Counted from the stretch's first letter, positions 25,812-34,525 are shown. The stretch: DNA of 43,414 nt from Streptomyces sp. 150FB (GCF_000818195.1 NZ_JTHL01000001.1:906394-949807); one strand, 5' to 3'. A program made the numbers and translations. Notes: a model not told the origin generated them from the letters alone.

Positions 25812-26125
25812 TGAGGGACATCGACTCGCGTTCCGCGGCGTCCCGGACACGGCGCGCATCCGTCGGACTGACCGCGCTGGCCGTCGCACTGCTCGTCTGC
25901 GGCGCCGCGGTCGAGGCAACGGGCAATCTCCTCGACTCCGCGGCGGATGGGAGCAGTGGCGGCTCGCACCCGGCGACGACTGTGCACCCGACCCCCACCC
26001 GCTCCCCCGCCTCCGAGGCACCGTCGCCACGCCGTTCGCCCCCGACCTCACCCACCTATCCGCCCAGGCCGACGGCCACGGCCACGGCCACGGCTAACGG
26101 TGGTTCGTCAGACGGGCGTCACTGA
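25811..26125 (+). CDS. Small membrane protein with Pro/Thr-rich tail
   Basis: The protein has 104 aa; its ATG shares one base with the TerY-like stop (TGATG), so translation is coupled. A basic N-terminus (RTRRAS) precedes one hydrophobic helix (VGLTALAVALLVCGAAV), followed by a low-complexity Pro/Ser/Thr tail ending in repeated Thr-Ala. The predicted topology is N-in with an external tail. I do not recognise a family. As the last gene of the coupled operon, it may be a membrane partner for the anchored kinase and phosphatase. Confidence 0.7.
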   Translation: MRDIDSRSAASRTRRASVGLTALAVALLVCGAAVEATGNLLDSAADGSSGGSHPATTVHPTPTRSPASEAPSPRRSPPTSPTYPPRPTATATATANGGSSDGRH

Positions 26126-26165
26126 TCACGTATGAGCACATGGCAACTCAGAGCGGGAGGCGCAC

Positions 26166-26420
26166 GTGGGAATACTGCACGCGATCCGGATGCAGAAGCT
26201 CGTCGCAGATGCCAGGCACGCACACGCGCAAGGGGACAACACCTTCAAAGCGTCCATCGACATCGACCCCCGGGGCATGGCCCGCGTCAGGAACCCCATG
26301 AAGAAGATCCGCAAGGAGATCGACCTGGTCGTGCGATCCGTCGAAGCCGTCGGCTGGGAGTGCGTGGGCATCGACCAGTTCATGTACTCGATCAATATGG
26401 CGTTCGTCCGCGCGAGCTGA
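26166..26420 (+). CDS. 84-aa hypothetical protein
   Basis: The protein has 84 aa, starting at a GTG with GGGAGG 5 nt upstream. It is basic and mixed alpha/beta (KKIRKEIDLVVRSVEAVGWE). I do not recognise the family. It lies 40 nt after the operon's last gene and may be co-transcribed. Its 3' end abuts, on the opposite strand, the decayed recombinase. Confidence 0.6.
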   Translation: MGILHAIRMQKLVADARHAHAQGDNTFKASIDIDPRGMARVRNPMKKIRKEIDLVVRSVEAVGWECVGIDQFMYSINMAFVRAS

Positions 26421-27178
26421 AAGGGCTTCCCGGTTGCGGGCGGTGCATGCATGGCGGGATGGTTCGGTGGCGGAGGTCTGGGTGTAGAGACGGTTATGGC
26501 ACTGGCCGCACAGAGCCACCTCGGTGAGCAGATGTCCGATATTTGGACTTGCGGCCCCGAAACACAGTGTCGCGGGGAACCAGCGCCTTCTTAAGTGCGT
26601 CGTGGGTGGCCCTGTCCCACAGGCCCTGACACAGCCGGACAGGGTTTCCCTCCTGGTCGATGACGGGCTTGTTCTTGTGCATCAGATAGCCGAGGGTCGC
26701 TTCTGACAGGAGAATATTCTTCAGCTCGTCGGCTGCCACGGACGCCCGCGCCGGCTTGCCGTACATCACGGCCAGATGATCGGCCGGCGACAACTCTCCC
26801 GCCCGATTCAGCCGGGCCGCCTCGCTGCTCGGGGTCACCTGCTCCGGGTCGGCAAAAAAAAATAGGGCGGGCAACATTCGTGATCACGGCGGTAGCGTGG
26901 GGGTGGAGTTCGATGTGGTCGATCTTTCCTCACCTCACTACCCGGACATATCGAAATCCGTAGGAAGGCTTCCCCTTCGGCCTTCCAGCAGCTCGGGTCT
27001 TGACCGTGGCACTGCGATTGCGGCGCTGGATGGCGCGAAGCTCCATCTGTGCGCCCCACGCCTCCATGGTGAAGCGGTTCTCGTCGGCAGGATCGTCCAG
27101 ATCCCAGGGGCCGTCATGTCCACCGCCGCCGCAACGAGTCCGTCTACGGGCCTCGCTCATCGCGGAGCCAGGGGCCAA
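26405..27178 (-). pseudogene. Decayed large serine recombinase (integrase)
   Basis: Read leftward, pieces of a large serine recombinase occur in order but in different frames. The end of the resolvase-like domain (WDLDDPADENRFTMEAWGAQ, then RPKGKPSYGFRYVRVV) comes first. The recombinase domain follows (VTPSSEAARLNRAGELSPAD, LGYLMHKNKPVI, LWDRATHDALKKAL). Last is the zinc ribbon (ALCGQCHNRLYTQTSA, ACTARNR). Frame breaks fall near 26930-26940, at a run of nine A (26855-26863) and near 26515. The N-terminal catalytic Ser region is missing. The gene would have read away from the right-hand direct repeat, which would place the attachment site just upstream of its start. It is clearly non-functional as it stands. 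Confidence 0.8.
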
Positions 27179-27231
27179 GCTTCGGACGGGTCATCGGGTC
27201 CGTCGCGCCGGAGACCTCCCCGTCGTCGGCC

Positions 27232-27518
27232 CAACCGGTGATGTGACTTCCGACCGACGAGGCAGCGGTAAGGATGTCCTCGCGCTGACGCTCCGGGGAC
27301 GAGGTCGCCAACTTCATGCGGGAAAGCCTGCGGACGCCCAGTAGACACCTTCCACAACCGTCGTAAGGCCGTTCGAACACATCCAGATCCGTACCGCGCA
27401 TAGCTTCTCCGTTTCGCGCACGCGGAGTACGGAGATTCGGCGGCCGCTCCCAGGACGATCTTGATCAACCCAGGAAGCTCAGGCGGACCTGGCGGTCCGT
27501 GTTGTCGACGTTCGTGTC
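27232..27518. repeat. Right 287-bp direct repeat (att-like, inside and after yjbQ)
   Basis: This is the partner of 13681-13967 (offset 13,551 bp, gap-free, about 93% identical). It covers the last 17 codons of the intact yjbQ-type gene plus 233 bp beyond its stop. The identity ends sharply within the gene at 27518, while the left copy continues into unrelated sequence. Confidence 0.85.
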
Positions 27519-27887
27519 GACGAGGCAGACAGACTGCCACGTGCCGAGTTCCAGGTGGCCGGCGATCACCGGGAGCGTGGCGTGGGGCGGGACGAAGGCG
27601 GGCAGGACGTGGTCCCTGCCGTGGCCCGGGCTGCCGTGGCTGTGTTCCCAGCGGTTGTCGGGCGGGAGCAGGGTGCGCAGTGCGGCCAGCAGGTCGTCGT
27701 CGCTGCCTGCGCCCGTTTCGATCAGGGCGATGCCGGCGGTCGCGTGGGGGACGAACACGTTCAGCAGGCCGTCGCGTCCGGCTGCTGCCTCGCGGAGGAA
27801 TTCCGTACAGGCCCGGGTCAGGTCGGTCACGGCCTCCGATCGGCCGGTGGTGATGTGCAGGACCTTGGTGGTGAATGCGTCGGACAT
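27465..27887 (-). CDS. yjbQ: YjbQ/UPF0047-family protein
   Basis: The protein has 140 aa, the full family length. Conserved blocks are visible: VFVPHATAGIALIETG, NRWEHSHGSPGHGRDH and the C-terminal VDTNVDNTDRQVRLSFLG. Members form trimers with a His-lined site and are annotated as secondary thiamine-phosphate synthases because E. coli YjbQ can replace ThiE weakly; the true role is uncertain. The gene is divergent from a flavin monooxygenase. Its 3' end is the target side of the island: the last 17 codons lie within the right direct repeat and recur at the island's far end. Confidence 0.9.
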   Translation of the reverse strand: MSDAFTTKVLHITTGRSEAVTDLTRACTEFLREAAAGRDGLLNVFVPHATAGIALIETGAGSDDDLLAALRTLLPPDNRWEHSHGSPGHGRDHVLPAFVPPHATLPVIAGHLELGTWQSVCLVDTNVDNTDRQVRLSFLG

Positions 27888-27970
27888 ACGTTCATTCTCC
27901 CGCTCCGGCGAAGGGGATCGCGGGTGCGCGCGCCGGGAAGATTCGTGTCCGTGGTCCCGTTGAAGGTGAC

Positions 27971-29059
27971 GTGAGCGACATAGGGGTACGGGACGTGGAC
28001 GTGGTGGTCGTGGGTGCTGGGCAGGCCGGGCTTTCGGCCGCCTACCACCTGCGGCGTACGGGGCTCGTGCCCGGCCAGGACTTCGTCGTCCTCGATCACG
28101 CGCCGCTCGCGGGCGGCGCCTGGCAGTTCCGCTGGCCCTCTCTGACGTACGGGAAGGTCCACGGCATGCACTCGCTGCCCGGCATGGAGCTGGCCACGAG
28201 CGGCGCCGACGCGGTCCGGCCCTCGGCTGAGGTGGTCGGGGCGTACTTCACGGAGTATGAGCGGCGCTTCGACCTGCGGGTCCGGCGGCCCGTCGATGTG
28301 CGCGCGGTACGCGAAGGGGGCGGCGGGCGGCTGTCCGTCGAGACGTCCGACGGGGTCTGGTCGGCGCGGGCACTGATCAACGCGACCGGCACCTGGGACC
28401 GTCCGTTCTGGCCCCGCTATCCCGGCCAGGAGACCTTCCGGGGGCGGCAGTTGCACACCGCGACCTATCAGGGGCCCGGGGAGTTCGCCGGGCTGCGGGT
28501 GATCGTGGTCGGCGGGGGCGCGTCCGGCACGCAGCATCTGATGGAGATCGCCGAGGTCGCCGCCGGTACGACATGGGTGACGCGCAGGCCGCCGGTGTAC
28601 CGCGAGGGGCCGTTCGACGAGGAGGTGGGCCGGTCCGTCGTCGCGCTCGTGGAGGAACGCGTACGGATGGGGCTGCCGCCGCGCAGTGTCGTCTCGGTGA
28701 CCGGTCTCCCGCTGACCGAGGCCATCGTGCGGGCGCGCGAGTCGGGGGTGCTCGACCGGCTGCCGATGTTCGACCGGATCACGCCCGAGGGGGTGGCGTG
28801 GGACGACGGGCGCACGGTGGAGGCGGATGTCATCCTCTGGGCCACCGGGTTCCGGGCGGCGGTCGGTCATCTCGCACCGCTGCGGCTGCGCGAGCCGGGC
28901 GGCGGTATCCGGGTCGAGGGGACGCGCGCGGTGCGCGACGGGCGTATCCATCTGGTGGGGTACGGGCCTTCGGCCTCCACCATCGGCGCGAACAGGGCGG
29001 GGCGGGCGGCGGTACGCGAGGTGGGGCGGCTGCTGGAGCGCGCCGAGGCGGCTGCCTGA
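27971..29059 (+). CDS. FAD/NAD(P)-dependent flavin monooxygenase
   Basis: The protein has 362 aa from the GTG at 27971, with GAAGG upstream. It has two Rossmann fingerprints: VVGAGQAG at 13-20 for FAD and VVGGGASG near residue 180 for NADPH. Between them is FRGRQLHTATY, a form of the FxGxxxHxxxY signature of flavin-containing and Baeyer-Villiger monooxygenases. ATGF near the C terminus (LWATGFRAAVGH) is also typical. It likely inserts one oxygen into a small organic substrate or heteroatom; the substrate is unknown. It is divergent from yjbQ (83 bp) and convergent with the MltG-like gene, so it is transcribed alone. Confidence 0.87.
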   Translation: MSDIGVRDVDVVVVGAGQAGLSAAYHLRRTGLVPGQDFVVLDHAPLAGGAWQFRWPSLTYGKVHGMHSLPGMELATSGADAVRPSAEVVGAYFTEYERRFDLRVRRPVDVRAVREGGGGRLSVETSDGVWSARALINATGTWDRPFWPRYPGQETFRGRQLHTATYQGPGEFAGLRVIVVGGGASGTQHLMEIAEVAAGTTWVTRRPPVYREGPFDEEVGRSVVALVEERVRMGLPPRSVVSVTGLPLTEAIVRARESGVLDRLPMFDRITPEGVAWDDGRTVEADVILWATGFRAAVGHLAPLRLREPGGGIRVEGTRAVRDGRIHLVGYGPSASTIGANRAGRAAVREVGRLLERAEAAA

Positions 29060-29085
29060 GCGCGCGGAGGCGGCGTTCGGGCGAG

Positions 29086-29931
29086 TCAGCCGTTGCCGCT
29101 CGGATTTCCCCGCTTCGCGTTGAACTCACTTACGTTCCTTGCCTGTTCGGCGTACGTCGTGGCGAAGCGGGTGTCTCCCGGGCCGACCGTGACGAAGTAG
29201 AGCCAGCCGCCGGCGGTCGGTGAGGCCGCCGCCCGCATCGCCATGTCTCCGGGGTTCCCGATCGGGCCGGGCGGCAGCCCGCCGTGCTGATACGTGTTGA
29301 ACGGGTTGTCGACCCTGGTGTCCTCCTCGGTGGTGTCGAGGGTGGAGCGGTTCAGCGCGTAGTTGAGGGTCGAGTCCATCTGGAGCCGCATGCCCCGGTC
29401 GAGGCGGTTGAGGATCACCCTGGCCACCTTGCCCATGTCGGACGCCGTGTCGGCCTCGGCCTGGACGATGGAGGCGATGGTCACCGTCCGGTACAGCTCG
29501 GCGCCGACGCGCCGCGTGCTGCCGCCGCCCGCCTTGAAGTGCCGGTTCGCTGTGTCGACCATGTAGCGGAGCAGGCTTCCCGGAGTGGTCGCCGATCCGA
29601 TGGGGTACGTCGCGGGGAACAGGTATCCCTCGGGGTTGCCGCGCGCCGCCGGAGGCAGGGCGAGCCGCGCCGTCGCCGCCGTCCTGCGCGTGGTGCCCGC
29701 CGGGAGCGCCAGGGCCTCGTCGACGGACGCGTACACCTGGGAGGCGCGCCGGCCCTCGGGGACGACCAGGGAGGCGGGCTCCTCGGCGGGGTGTCCGCCG
29801 GTCAGCAGCCGGACGGACACCAGGACGGCGGCGGCCAGAACGAGGAACACTCCCGCCAGCAGGACCAGGCGGCCACGGCGGGTCAGTCGGGAGCCCCGAC
29901 CGCGTCGTGGCCGTGGCGGTACGTTCGTCAT
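29086..29931 (-). CDS. MltG-like endolytic peptidoglycan transglycosylase
   Basis: The protein has 281 aa. It has a basic cytoplasmic N-terminus, one transmembrane helix (about 19-43) and an external YceG/MltG domain. Catalytic Glu is E159 in TIASIVQAEA, matching the ASIVEKE motif of E. coli MltG. Other landmarks are GYLFPATYP, NRLDRGMRLQMDST and NPFNTYQHGGLPPGPIGNPG. MltG cleaves nascent glycan strands and sets their length. The protein is shorter than the usual MltG because the LysM-like part is reduced, and it is not next to Holliday-junction or shikimate genes, so it is probably a paralogue of the housekeeping enzyme. Confidence 0.9.
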   Translation of the reverse strand: MTNVPPRPRRGRGSRLTRRGRLVLLAGVFLVLAAAVLVSVRLLTGGHPAEEPASLVVPEGRRASQVYASVDEALALPAGTTRRTAATARLALPPAARGNPEGYLFPATYPIGSATTPGSLLRYMVDTANRHFKAGGGSTRRVGAELYRTVTIASIVQAEADTASDMGKVARVILNRLDRGMRLQMDSTLNYALNRSTLDTTEEDTRVDNPFNTYQHGGLPPGPIGNPGDMAMRAAASPTAGGWLYFVTVGPGDTRFATTYAEQARNVSEFNAKRGNPSGNG

Positions 29932-30067
29932 ACGGGCACGCTAACCCGGAGTGATCGCCGATCCCGGCACCTGGCGCCCGGCGACACGGGAACCGTGCGC
30001 ACGACCCGCCAGCATCACTACGGAGAGTAATAGTGCGACGGACGACCGAGCATGCCGTCCGGCACCG

Positions 30068-30274
30068 TCACTCGGCATCCGGTGGCAGGTCGTGGCGCCA
30101 TACCCAGCGGCCTTCGTAGTCGGGTTGGTACCAGCACCGCCCGCCCGCGTACTCGCAGCGCTCCGAGGGCAGGGCGAGCCCCCGGGGCGGGGCGCCGGCG
30201 TCGATCCGGGTGGTCGAGCCGTCGAGGGGCCCTTGGTGCAGGGTGATGGTGATCCAGCGGGTGGTGTCTGCCAT
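30068..30274 (-). CDS. 68-aa hypothetical protein
   Basis: The protein has 68 aa from the ATG at 30274 (MADTTRWITITLHQGPLDGS); the ribosome binding site is weak, and a longer form to 30337 is possible. The composition is beta-rich with two Cys (RCEYAGGRC) and aromatic residues (YEGRWVWRHDLPP). The start resembles small Streptomyces proteins of unknown function. No link to its neighbours is apparent. Confidence 0.55.
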   Translation of the reverse strand: MADTTRWITITLHQGPLDGSTTRIDAGAPPRGLALPSERCEYAGGRCWYQPDYEGRWVWRHDLPPDAE

Positions 30275-30350
30275 GGGGCGATGATGCCGCGCCGGGGTGG
30301 CGCCCGTCCCTGAAACGGGGCGATACCTGCGCCGCACCCGGTCGCGGCCT

Positions 30351-30410
30351 CAGGAGTCGTCAGGAGTCGTCAGTAGTCGTCAGGAGCCATCAGGAGTTGT
30401 CAGGAGTCAC
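30351..30410. repeat. Six 10-bp tandem repeats (CAGGAGTCGT) at a gene's 3' end
   Basis: Six consecutive 10-bp units vary around CAGGAGTCGT. They run from the intergenic region into the last codons of the following monooxygenase gene, whose stop codon lies at 30400-30402. Confidence 0.9.
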
Positions 30411-31776
30411 GGGCGGCGGGCAGCGACGGCAGGTCGAGGTGTTCGCGCAGGGTGGTGCCCCGGTACTCGGTGCGGTAGACGCCCCGTTCCTGGAGTTCCG
30501 GTACGAGCTTGTCCACGATGTCGCTGATGGAGGCCGGAAGCAGGTGCGGCAGGATGTTGAAGCCGTCGACCGCGCGGCTGGTGACATAGCGGGTCCACTC
30601 GTCGGCGATGGTCGAGGGCGTGCCGACGAAGGACGGGTGCCCCGGGGACACCTCAAGCACCAAGTCCCGTATCGACAGGCCGCGTTCGGCCGCGAGGTCG
30701 CGCCACTTCTGGATCAGGGCCAGCTTGCCGCTGCGGCGCTCGATCGAGATCGTGCCCCGGGAGGGGTCGAGTTCGTCCTCGCTGGGCTCGATGTCGGGCA
30801 GCGGTCCGTCCGGATCGTAACCGGACAGGTCGGTGCCCCAGTACTGCTCCAGGAAGGCGAGCGCCCGAGGTCCGTTGACCTGCTCGCCGCGCACCCAGCG
30901 CGCCTTCTCCTCCGCCTCGGCCGGGGTGTCGCCGAGTACGAGGCTCGCGCCCGGCAGGATCCGCAGCGAGTCCGGCGTCCGGCCGTGGCGGGCCAGCCGG
31001 TCGCGCAGGTCGGCCGCGTACGCCACGGCCTTGCCGTACTCGGTGTTGGCGGAGAACACCACGTCGGCGTGGCGGGCGGCGAGTTCGCGGCCGCCGTCCG
31101 AGTCCCCGGCCTGGAACAGCACCGGCCGTCCCTGCCGGCTGCCCGGCACGGTCGCGGTGGCGCGCAGGCGTACGAGGTCGGTGTCCGCCTCCACCGGGCT
31201 GACGGAACCGGGGCGGCTCCACCTCGGGGCCTGTCCGTCGGGCGCGACGGCGTCCGGAGCCCAGGACGCCCACAGCGCCTTGGCCGCTTCGACGAACTGT
31301 CCGGCGCGCTCGTAGCGGCGTTCGTGCTCCAGCCAGCCGCCGTGCCGGAAGTTGGCTCCGGTCCAGGCGTTGTCGGTGGTGACGATGTTCCAGCCGGCCC
31401 GGCCCTCGGACAGCAGGTCCAGGCTCGCCAGCCGGCGGGCCAGGTCGGCCGGGTAGTTGTAGGTGGTGTTCTGGGTGGCCACCAGGCCGATCCGCTCGGT
31501 GACGGCGGCGAGCGCGGACAACTGGGTGATGGCGTCGGGGCGGCCGGCCACGTCGAGGTCGAAGACGCGGCCTCTGTTCTCCCGTACCCGGAGTCCCTCG
31601 CCGAGGAAGAACGCGTCGAACAGGCCGCGTTCCAGGATCTGCGCGATCTCGACGAATGTCTCGATCGCCGTGTGCGAGGCCGCGTTCGGGTCGGTCCAGA
31701 TGAGCTGGGGCCCGACGCCCGTGAAGAACACGCCGAGATGGAGCCGGGGTTGGGGTTGGGGTTGGGGTTCGGTCAT
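30400..31776 (-). CDS. NtaA/DszA-type flavin-dependent monooxygenase
   Basis: The protein has 458 aa. I chose the ATG at 31776 because GAGG precedes it at a good distance; a GTG at 31785 is possible. It belongs to the luciferase-like superfamily, NtaA/SnaA/DszA branch: LGVFFTGVGPQLIWTDPNA, RAGWNIVTTDNAWTGANF, RYERAGQFVEAAKALWASW and LFQAGDSDGGRELAARHADV. Such enzymes use FMNH2 from a separate reductase to oxidise C-S or C-N bonds. A short Gln-Pro repeat at the N-terminus is encoded by (GGGGTT)4 on the other strand. It is the last gene of the MFS, monooxygenase, monooxygenase unit headed by a Cys-codon leader, so an organosulfur substrate is likely. Confidence 0.88.
   Translation of the reverse strand: MTEPQPQPQPRLHLGVFFTGVGPQLIWTDPNAASHTAIETFVEIAQILERGLFDAFFLGEGLRVRENRGRVFDLDVAGRPDAITQLSALAAVTERIGLVATQNTTYNYPADLARRLASLDLLSEGRAGWNIVTTDNAWTGANFRHGGWLEHERRYERAGQFVEAAKALWASWAPDAVAPDGQAPRWSRPGSVSPVEADTDLVRLRATATVPGSRQGRPVLFQAGDSDGGRELAARHADVVFSANTEYGKAVAYAADLRDRLARHGRTPDSLRILPGASLVLGDTPAEAEEKARWVRGEQVNGPRALAFLEQYWGTDLSGYDPDGPLPDIEPSEDELDPSRGTISIERRSGKLALIQKWRDLAAERGLSIRDLVLEVSPGHPSFVGTPSTIADEWTRYVTSRAVDGFNILPHLLPASISDIVDKLVPELQERGVYRTEYRGTTLREHLDLPSLPAARDS
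31746..31769 (+). repeat. (GGGGTT)4 G-quadruplex motif
   Basis: There are four perfect GGGGTT units. Four runs of four G with 2-nt loops form a textbook G-quadruplex motif. It lies just inside the 5' end of the monooxygenase gene, on the template strand for that gene. Confidence 0.95.
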
Positions 31777-31786
31777 GGCACTCACC

Positions 31787-32899
31787 TCAGGCAGTCGCGG
31801 CCGCGGAGGCGGCGAATCGGTTGGCGGGACGGGGAAGGCCGAGCGTTTGACGCAGCATGTCGCCGGGCCGGGGTACGCGTACGGGTCCGGCCGCGGCGAG
31901 CTTCGGCAGTACCCGCTCGGTCAGCAGCGGCAGATCGACGGCGAGTACGGCGGGGTGCAGCCTGACCCCGTCGACCGACCCGGCCAGTTCGCGGAGCAGT
32001 TCGACCAGTGCCTCGGAGGAGCCGACATGGCGCAGCCGTCCGGAATCCGCCCAGCCGGCCGCTTCGTTCAGCTCGGCGAGCCGGTCGGCGGCCGGGGCCC
32101 CCGCGTCGAGGACCACCTCCACCTCGGCGAACACCAGCGGCGCTCCGGCGTCCCTGGCGGTGGCCGCACGGGCGGCGATCGCGGCGAGGTCGGGCCGCCC
32201 GACCAGGACCACATCGGCGCGCGCGTCGGCGTCCAGCGCGTCAGGAGCCAGGACAACCACCTGGCCCTGCGGCGGACGCGGAGTGATCAGTGGGCCTTTG
32301 ACGGTGAAGGACGCGCCCTCGAAGTCGATGTGATGCACCCGTCCCGAATCCACGAAGCGGCCGGTCGCGACATCCTTGATGACCGCGTCGTCCTCCCACG
32401 AGTCCCACAGCGCACGGGCGGTGTCGATGACGTCGGCGGTCTCACGGCGCAGCGCGGCGGCGGGCAGTGCCGCTCCCCCCACGGTGGCGAGGGCGTCCTC
32501 GCCGGCCGCGGCGCCGATCACCCAGCCGGCCCGGCCGTGCGAGGCGTGGTCCAGGCTCGCCAACTGGGTGGCGAGATGGAACGGTTCGGTGGTGGCGACG
32601 TGCAGGGTGGGCGCGAGCCCGATCCGGTCGGTCAGGGCCGAGACGTAGGCGGCCCGGGTGCCGGCCTCCACCCGTCCGACCGCCCCGGGGCCCGCGTCGG
32701 GCGGCAGCGGCGAGTCGGCGAAGGTGACGAGGCTGAAGCCGCCCTGCTCGGCTGCCGCGATCACCGCCCGCAGCGCCCTCGGGGTCAGGACGGCACCGGG
32801 TGAACGCCCCGAGTGGCGCCAGGCGGCGGGGTGGGCGCCGTCGCCGTCGACCTCCACGGCGAGGTGCGGGCCGGGAAGCCCGGCGTCGCGGTCAGTCAT
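31787..32899 (-). CDS. Luciferase-like flavin-dependent monooxygenase
   Basis: The protein has 370 aa. Its ATG overlaps the end of the upstream MFS gene by 8 nt, indicating translational coupling. Luciferase-superfamily features are present: ALRAVIAAAEQGGFSLVTF at the N-terminal beta/alpha unit, DRIGLAPTLHVATTEPFHLA, LASLDHASHGRAGWVIG and ALWDSWEDDAVIKD. The C-terminal half (VVVLAPDALDADARADVVLV) is divergent. It is followed at 10 nt by the DszA-type enzyme. The pair may act in sequence on one substrate, with flavin reduced by an enzyme encoded elsewhere. Confidence 0.85.
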   Translation of the reverse strand: MTDRDAGLPGPHLAVEVDGDGAHPAAWRHSGRSPGAVLTPRALRAVIAAAEQGGFSLVTFADSPLPPDAGPGAVGRVEAGTRAAYVSALTDRIGLAPTLHVATTEPFHLATQLASLDHASHGRAGWVIGAAAGEDALATVGGAALPAAALRRETADVIDTARALWDSWEDDAVIKDVATGRFVDSGRVHHIDFEGASFTVKGPLITPRPPQGQVVVLAPDALDADARADVVLVGRPDLAAIAARAATARDAGAPLVFAEVEVVLDAGAPAADRLAELNEAAGWADSGRLRHVGSSEALVELLRELAGSVDGVRLHPAVLAVDLPLLTERVLPKLAAAGPVRVPRPGDMLRQTLGLPRPANRFAASAAATA

Positions 32900-34253
32900 G
32901 GGGAATGCCTCCGGTCGGAGTCGGTTCAGGAGTTGATGTGGGTGCGGACGTCGAAGTGGGTTCAGGGGCGGCGGAGTTGGCCGAGGCCCGAGCGGGATCG
33001 GCGGCCCCGGCCCGCGCGCCGGGAAGCGGCCTCGGGACGGCGGCGCGCTGCCGCGACAGCCAGAGCGCCACGGCGACGGCGGCCAGTACGGCTGCCGCAC
33101 CACCCGACGCCATGCCCCAACGCACGCCCGCGTGCTGGGAGATCCAGCCGATCACGGGACCGCCGAGCGGAGCGCCTCCCATCGAGATCACCGTGTAGAC
33201 GGCCATCACCCGGCCGCGCATGGCGTTGCTGACCTCCGACTGGACGAAGGCGCTGACCGCCGTGTTGAGCGTCATCAGGGTGAATCCGGCCGGCAGCAGC
33301 ATGACCAGGAAGGCGAGGTACGACGGCATGAACGCGGCCAGCGCCTCGCTGACGCCGAACAGCACCGCGCCGGCGATCACCGTCCGTACGCGTGGCGAGG
33401 CACGGCGGGTGGCGACGAGGGTTCCGGCGATCGTGCCGACGGACAGCGCGGTCGACATGAATCCGAGACCGCTGGAGCCGACGGCGAAGACCCGTCCGGC
33501 GAACAGCGTGAGTGTCGTGGAGAAGTTCAGCGCGAAGGTGGCGACCAGACCGAAAATGGTGAAGACCCCGACCAGTTCGGGCCGGGCGGCGACATAACGC
33601 AGCCCGGCGGCGCCCGCTCCCGCCCAGGGAGGCCGCTCCACGCGGATCGGCCTCGCCCGCTTTCGTATCGTCAGCAGGCCCACGGTCACGACCGCGAAGG
33701 ACACCGCGTTCACCGCGAACACCCAGCCCGTACCGATCACGGCGATCAGCATTCCGGCGATGGCCGGCCCGATCAGCCGGGCGGCGTTCAGGGACAGGAT
33801 GTTCAGCCCGGCCGCGTTCGGGATCAGGGGGCCGCCGACGAGTTCCGTCACGAAGGACAGCCTCGCCGGGTTCTCCACCGTGAACACACAACCCAGCCCG
33901 AACGACAGCAGGTAGACGGACCAGAGCGGGGCGTGGCCGGACAGCACGATGACCGAGAGAAGCACCGCCTGCGCCGCGTACAGCGACTGCGCCCACAGCA
34001 ACAGGGTGCGCCGGTCGCACCGGTCGGCGATCACCCCTCCCCACAGTCCGAACAGCAGGACCGGGGCGAACTGCAGACCCGCCGCCCAGCCGACCGCTGT
34101 CCCGCTGTGCGTGAGGTTCAGCACGAACCAGTCCAGCGCCACACCCTGCATCGAGGTGCCGACGTTGGAGACCAGGCCCGTGCTCCAGTAGACCCGGTAG
34201 TCGCGCACCCGCAACGCGGCGAACACCCCTGGTCGTGCGGTGCTCTTGGACAC
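32892..34253 (-). CDS. MFS transporter (EntS-like)
   Basis: The protein has 453 aa. The GTG at 34253 (SKSTARPGVFAALRVRDYR) is preceded by AGAGGA; the longer open frame upstream contains the leader peptide region and is not used. There are twelve hydrophobic helices with WGGVIADRCDRRTLLLW as the loop 2-3 motif, and the TVENPARLSF segment of the EntS/MFS_3 group. The C-terminal tail is a Pro/Thr/Ser-rich repeat. It is the first gene of a three-gene unit and presumably moves the substrate or product of the two monooxygenases. The leader peptide gene lies 195 nt upstream on the same strand. Confidence 0.87.
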   Translation of the reverse strand: MSKSTARPGVFAALRVRDYRVYWSTGLVSNVGTSMQGVALDWFVLNLTHSGTAVGWAAGLQFAPVLLFGLWGGVIADRCDRRTLLLWAQSLYAAQAVLLSVIVLSGHAPLWSVYLLSFGLGCVFTVENPARLSFVTELVGGPLIPNAAGLNILSLNAARLIGPAIAGMLIAVIGTGWVFAVNAVSFAVVTVGLLTIRKRARPIRVERPPWAGAGAAGLRYVAARPELVGVFTIFGLVATFALNFSTTLTLFAGRVFAVGSSGLGFMSTALSVGTIAGTLVATRRASPRVRTVIAGAVLFGVSEALAAFMPSYLAFLVMLLPAGFTLMTLNTAVSAFVQSEVSNAMRGRVMAVYTVISMGGAPLGGPVIGWISQHAGVRWGMASGGAAAVLAAVAVALWLSRQRAAVPRPLPGARAGAADPARASANSAAPEPTSTSAPTSTPEPTPTGGIPHD

Positions 34254-34266
34254 CGGGATCCTCTCG

Positions 34267-34306
34267 GTCGGATCAGGTCGGATCAGGTCGCGTCGCGTCG
34301 CGTGAT
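34267..34306. repeat. Short tandem repeats in the MFS leader region
   Basis: Two copies of a 10-bp unit (GGTCGGATCA) are followed by three GTCGC units. They lie between the leader peptide and the MFS start and could take part in leader RNA folding; I could not define a clear terminator/antiterminator pair by eye. Confidence 0.5.
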
Positions 34307-34447
34307 CGGTGGCGCGTACGGGCAGGCCGGACGCGGGAAGCGCGCGAGACGTCGGACACAGGGGAACGGGGGTGCGCGAGGCGCGCCGGTGGACGCGGAG
34401 CGCGATCAGATCGAGGCGTTGAACGGGGCGGGGCGGCAGGTGCGCGC

Positions 34448-34525
34448 TCAGTAGCCCGGAGACGTCCTCGGACACAGCGCGCTGCTCACCCGGAGCAGGT
34501 CGACATGGCGCCGGGCGACCTGCAA
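34448..34525 (-). promoter_or_regulatory. Cys-codon leader peptide upstream of MFS/monooxygenase operon
   Basis: A 25-aa reading frame from a TTG (or 46 aa from the ATG at 34588) contains ARRHVDLLRVSSALCP. The pattern RRHVDLxRVSSALC is that of actinobacterial putative leader peptides placed before sulfur and transport genes. The Cys codon is TGT, rare in this GC-rich DNA. Stalling at it under cysteine shortage could control the operon 195 nt downstream, by analogy with cysteine-responsive attenuators in mycobacteria. Confidence 0.7.
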
